Shown piece after piece: positions 51,433-64,000 of a stretch of DNA of 64,000 nt (positions are counted from its first letter, which is position 1; each line of letters opens with the position of its first letter). The translations under genes and the position numbers were made by a program. Under the pieces are notes generated by a model, which was not told where the DNA came from, searched no databases, and worked only from the letters and a program-made list of their open reading frames with translations. This stretch comes from Serinus canaria. Taxonomy: Eukaryota; Chordata; Aves; Passeriformes; Fringillidae. The stretch lies in assembly GCF_022539315.1 (NCBI RefSeq), contig NC_066322.1:21028765-21092764 (forward strand), read 5' to 3'.

Positions 51433-53784
51433 ACTGAGCTCTGTCATAATAATTTAGAGAAGCACCATCAGATTTAAAGAAGCAGAGCTTTCTTTATATC
51501 CAGAGATGATCCACTGTCTTCCAAAAGAGAGTGACCCTCACCTTGAAATTTGTGTATTCCTAATGCAATTTATCCCAAACTGATATTACAGAGCTAATCC
51601 TGCAAATGTATTCTCACTGATTTCCATGGGATGTGCACAGAGGACATTGTTTAGTTGATTAAATTTTTAACAGGCACATGTTGCTTCAGCAGATCACATC
51701 TCAGTGCCCCTGCATTTCATCCTTTGGCAGTGGCAAACAGTGCTGCCAGTACCCTTCCTATCTCATTGCTTCCCTGTCTTGGCAACTTTCCTTTCCCTGC
51801 CACATTCACTTTCAAGGCCTTGTGGCTGTTCCTGCCTTATCTGTCATCAGTCATTCAGTGTCACAAGGTCACCTCCTGCCCTGGACTTGTCCAGAATGCC
51901 ATCTCCATTTCCCACCCACCACCTTTCCTGACCAAGTCCTTTTCCACTTTCTCCTTTCTGGCTCTCAGGCTTAATATGCCAGAGCTATTTGTCCACCTTC
52001 TTCATTCTCTTTCAAAACTTTTTGTAGTGGCATCTGAGGGAAGCCTGGGCTGGGTGTCCTGGGACTGTGCCTGTGATCCCTGCATTGTCTGCCAGTCAAC
52101 ACCTGTTCATCAGCACATATGGAGGTTGTGTAATTTAAAGGATCATTTAAAAATGTCACCTGCTGTGAAGAACGCCTCATCATAAAATTAGGAAATGTTT
52201 CCATTGATAAATTTCTCACAGTGAAAGGATTATCCTAGCTAGATGTCTCATTCTTGAGTTTTTTTTTGGTTCACTCCCAGGCCCTCTGCATATGGGACAA
52301 TAATTTCAAAAAGTCTATCTGAAATGATGTAAAAAACCAATCAGAATCCAAGGGAGCAATTTTTTTGTCAGAAATTGGTATGTGGGAAAGGGTACTTATA
52401 TAAATCTTGATTTTATCTATTAGTTAGTTGTCAGCTAATAATAAATTAAGTTTAGTTCTTCCCTTGTTATAAATACATATTGATTAGTTTTAAACTCTGA
52501 ACCTCAGAATGAGTTATATCTGGTCATTGCTAAACTTCTCTCTTCACTAAGAAAAATATCCCAAACACCTATTATACTGCACTTAATTAAGACAAGCATC
52601 AGCTTTATGTACCTTTATTTGCTTCTGCCAAGCCTCTGTGGTATAAATGTTGAGCAGTTGCAACTCTTGAATACTAATCGGTCCTTCCTGAATTCCAAAT
52701 GATTACATAAAGTTTAGGAAGTGTTTCTCTGCCCGTATTAGCCTCCAGTACATACTCTGGGTGGACATTAGGGTTGAGACAGCCTGAATCAGACAGGTAT
52801 GCAGTAAGTATTTTTCTAAATTCAGATGTAATGTGGGGAAGCCTGAAAGCTGTGCCAGAGTGATGCCCAGAACCCCTTGACTGCTGGTTTCCTGGTGTTT
52901 ACTAGGTGCAATTGTCCAGGCATCCTTGGGTAGCAGAATGGGTGAATCTAAGAAAACTTCCAAGGGTTAAAATAAAACCACCTTGTTATTACAGCCCAAC
53001 TAAACATGTGTTTTATAAACAGCACATATATAACAAGACCTGTTGAGGTCTAACAAGACGTAACTATTTAACTAAAAATAGTTGTATATTTACAAACTCC
53101 CAAAAGTAAAAACAGTGAGAGTGACCACTTTGAAGAAGGCATTAAACCCTAAGTACTGTTTGTCCCTGTGAGAGAGAAGTCATCTGTAATGACAAGTCCA
53201 TGCCTGGATAAGCTTTCCATTAGTGACTTGCACTAACTTGCCAAGGAAGACTGTAACGTAATGCTTCTCACTTCAAATTCACAGCACTTGCTTCATCTTT
53301 ATCTGCAATCAAGATCTAAATGCAAAATTTTCCAGGTTATATCTTTAAATCTGTAGCACACTTAGTTATTTATAATTCTGCATGAATTGATTCTTGTCTA
53401 ATTTTCTGGTCTGTTTTCCTGTTTTCCTTTTTGTTTGATAAAACCCCTGCTTCACTAATTTCATCCTCCTATTAGATTTGTTTGTCTGCTCTTAACTATC
53501 ATAATTAGTACAAAAATTTAGTCAATATTCCCTGTTATATTACCTCCAGCTGATGCTTATCCTCTTATTTTCCTGTCTGCATAAGTATGGTATTAAACCC
53601 TCAGCAAAAGTATGGAAGTGAAAGTATTGACAGCCTCATGTTTCATCATAGTTTGCTGCTGTATTTTTTTTAAGTTTTTCTGTGTATTTAGACTGGAAGC
53701 CCCCTGAGGCAGAGATTCTGCTGGTCTGTAAATCTAATTGAACAATGACTAGATGTTACATAATAGCTATTGCACTTTTTAATG

Positions 53785-53825
53785 TACTTTTTTTTCAGTT
53801 GCAGATTGCAACTGAAAAAAAAGTA
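53785..53825. repeat. Perfect 19-bp inverted repeat with 3-base loop
   Basis: The left arm 53785-53803 (TACTTTTTTTTCAGTTGCA) is the exact reverse complement of the right arm 53807-53825, with loop GAT. Each strand shows an eight-T run followed by CAG, so the structure resembles a splice acceptor in both directions. The stem is shorter than a typical microRNA precursor. It lies in the NR5A2 last intron, 3.3 kb from the penultimate exon. Confidence 0.9.
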
Positions 53826-56800
53826 GCTACCTGTAAAGACATTTGCTTTTTACAACTGAGAGAGGGAATTTAAAAATTACGTAGTTCTACATGTTTAACT
53901 CTTCTATAACACTGAACTAAAGAGACATCACACTTAAGAGACTATTTACCAGCCTATTTTGGCTTATTGAATAGTGGCTGAATAAACTGTACTATTCTGT
54001 AGTTGGCAGGATTGGTCAGAGGGTCCCAGCCAGAGCAGGTGGCCCTGGAGAAAGGAACGACACTCCTGTGCCTGGGGTCCCACTCAGCAAGGTGGGCCAT
54101 GCAGTGTGACTGCAGGAGGAGTTGTGTGCTGTCAGCCCCAACAGCTACACATAATATGCATCTGGCTAAGCCTCAGCAGCATCTTCTTTAATGCTGCCAA
54201 AAATCAAAAGGATTTTCCTGTATAAACCCTTTGCAAATCCTTACGAGTAGATAACGAACAATTACCTCTTTAGTTTAAAATCTTGCAAGCAAAACTGATA
54301 TAGTTTAATTCTATTTTGAAAAATTATTCCAAGTACTTTGGGTCATGAACATGGCTTTACTGTTAGTTTGCTAAGATAATCACTTCTGAAATGTTAAGAA
54401 AAAAGGCAGAGACCAAATTCTTTGCCCTAAAGGAGATAGCTGTCTTTTGGATAGACAGATAGGATGGTACAGCCATGAATAACAAACAGCTTTATAAAGC
54501 ACTCTCATATCTATACAGTTATAAAAAACCAAACAACCTCACAATAAATTAATTCTGTGGATTATTGACTTCATATTGACTTTGAGAAGCTTTATAGCAA
54601 ACATTTACTTTTCAATCAAGCACTGGACTAAAGAACAATAGTAAAAGGTTTCATTGGCTTGGTTAACACTCATATGAACATTTTCAGAAATGTAAAAAGG
54701 CTATGTCTTGAAGCACTTTTTATTCCATTAAACATTACAGAGCCAGATTGTCAACAGCTGAGGTGTTTGAATTTTTTTTTTTTTATTAAGTGATACATTA
54801 TTTGCATTAGGACCAGTTTTCTGCAGAGATGCCTAAGAGATGTAGATATGTGCTAAATGCACCTAGATACTGAGGTACAATAATTGCTCCCAGTTATTTA
54901 TGTAGAATTTGATTCTTAGCTACTTCTGACAGCCCTGCTGAATGCCTACCAGCATTGTTAGACACTTCAATGTCTTCTAAACCTGACTTGCTCTTAGGCT
55001 GTGAGGTGTCTTTTTAATTTCAGCTACATGATTCATATGTTCTTTTGGGCAAAAACTTAAGTGCTAAGCTGGAAAGGGTATCTGTGTTTTTCAGTCTTGT
55101 CATCACTCTCGTTAAGTATTTGCCTCTGTCCTGTGGGTCAAGTAGTAACATCTTTACATTTTACTCTTTGCAGAGTAACTTGTAGCTGTGACTATTAGCA
55201 AATGGAATTCTGCAGTATGCTAAATAGTGAACTGATCAATTTCAAAGGTGTCAGACCTGTCTTAGCTACGTCACTTTTACATGCAAGTGATGTGAATACA
55301 GGGTTCCTATTAGCAGCAAAATTGTTTTATAGTAGCATAAATGAGAGAAAAACTGGCTAACCTGGCTTGGTACAAGTTTGCAGGTTACTACTGCCCAAGT
55401 GCTTCAGAAGTTGAGCACAGTACCTGGCAGAAATAGAAGAGCTATAGGTGTGACAATTTTTCCTAAATCAGTGAAAAGTACCAGAACAGCTGATGAAAAT
55501 CATTAAATAAAAACCCTCCTAAATATGAGAATTTTCCAAATGCACTTCATTTATTCAGCTAATTTAAAATGTTTCTGAACTGACATGAATTCTCTAAATA
55601 TTTTATAAGAAGAAAGCTACAGGCTTTATTTATGCCACTGTATAATGACTGAAAAACCTACTTAGGAGGAATTGGGAAATATGAATTCTTGTTATCCATC
55701 AGATTAATTCATAAAACATAATTTCTGCAACAGATGGTTTTCTTTCGGTTCTCTGAATCTAAGATATTCAAGCAATGAAGCCCTGAATACAAAATGTTAA
55801 TAGTTACCAAGAAAATCCGTCATCTCTTCCTAGGATTCAAAGTGGACATACCTCAGAATGATCCATTCCGTTAGCATCATTCTAATTTCATTATAATTTG
55901 TAAAATCTTTTCTATCTTCTGCATGTTCTGTCCCCTGTACCTCTGAAGTATTGGTCTTTTATCTTCCCTACATTTAAAGGAAACTTTATCTAAAATTTTC
56001 TCAAGCAGGTTCAAATTCTATAACACCCAGGAGGGACACATTTAAGACTGTAATTGAGATTTACAGTGTGATCAAAAGTGTCTCTTTTAGTCTACTTGCA
56101 ACTGTATCACAATAATTTATTTTTAGAATTTGATTAATTTACGGAATTTTTTAAAAACTGAAAATGAAAGGAAAGCATTACTATTTGTCACCACTGCTGA
56201 TATCTTTCATTGTGTCTTTGGCTCACTTACTCTCTTTGTAGACAAAAACACCTTTTCAGTAAAACAGGAGGTTTTGCTATGGAGGCATGGCTGGGCCTGA
56301 CCTTATTTATGTTTTTAAGTTTCTCCTTTGAACTGTCTGCCAGAAAAAAGCTGCTCACTTGGGCAAAGTTCATTTCGACCAGCTTTACAACAAAGTGCAA
56401 ACCTGAGACAGAGGACAGGCAGAAAAATCTCTTCCCATGAAGTCAATAGGAATCCATCTCCCTAAGATCTTTTTTATTCTTGGCACCAGTGATTTTTCTC
56501 AGCTGATTTATTGGAGGGCACTGGTTTAACTAATTTGTCTTGCATAGGTATCTTTCCCATTCTGTCCTCTCCACTAGTACAAAGCAATCTTCCCTTTAAA
56601 GGTTATTTCCTAGCCAGATCTGTCCTAAAGCTATTATCATTAATTTGCACTTTAGGAGTTCCTTTCACTTTTAAAAAACTATGAGATACATTCCTGATTT
56701 ATGGGTTACTGTGCGTCAGCCATCATATGCAAAGAAGATTGTTTATACTTACCACAGATGCCCTTGAATAAGAGGGAAATTTCAACCATATCCCCAGTTC

Positions 56801-57133
56801 ATATGCTTTACATAACTGTATTCAATATCATAGAAGAACATGGCAATCTGTATTTTCCACTGTTCTCTAGGATGTCTAATACAATTTTATCCTTGTTCTG
56901 GAAAATTCAGTATTCACATATCAAAACAGAGAAGGTTTATAATACTCCAGGAAATTCCATAGGTTTTAGGAGTAATTTCCATGGAAAAACACTTTTAATC
57001 CTTATACATAATTTCCGTGCAACTGATAATTAAAAAATTATCCTCAGATTACTGTGAAACTCATCAAACGTATTTCAAAATTGTGTGTTTCACAAAAAAA
57101 TTGAAGAAAAGCAAAATGTTTTCAATGTTTTTA

Positions 57134-64000
<6,867 letters not shown>

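Overview
The window is vertebrate nuclear DNA, AT-rich and mostly non-coding, with genes broken into small exons. The best guess is a bird, because interspersed repeats are sparse and the two recognisable ones are CR1 LINE fragments. Another CR1-bearing sauropsid is possible. There is no bacterial-style gene organisation, CRISPR array, operon or prophage, and almost all long stop-free stretches look like chance.  The one gene I recognise is NR5A2 (LRH-1, an orphan nuclear receptor), on the minus strand and represented only by its 3' end. The penultimate coding exon is at 57172-57319. The last coding exon, carrying the AF-2 helix and stop codon, is at 34563-34810. A 22.4-kb intron (34811-57171) separates them. 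A 3' UTR of about 3 kb probably runs from 34562 down to about 31590, where an AATAAA lies on the minus strand. From 57320 to the right edge is the preceding intron; earlier exons lie beyond the window.  The left half (about 1-31589) is downstream of NR5A2. It holds a minus-strand CR1 fragment (about 969-1200), a plus-strand CR1 3'-end remnant near 22340-22446, simple repeats, small tandem duplications and several inverted-repeat clusters. Four plus-strand exon-like segments (5144-5261, 8798-8883, 9048-9090, 9599-9681) have good splice signals and compatible phases, and would encode roughly the last 110 residues of a protein convergent to NR5A2. I do not recognise the product and give this model low confidence.  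I found no convincing new biological system. The items most worth checking are this candidate spliced gene, a cluster of alternating inverted units at 20190-20290, and a perfect 19-bp hairpin at 53785-53825 inside the NR5A2 intron.
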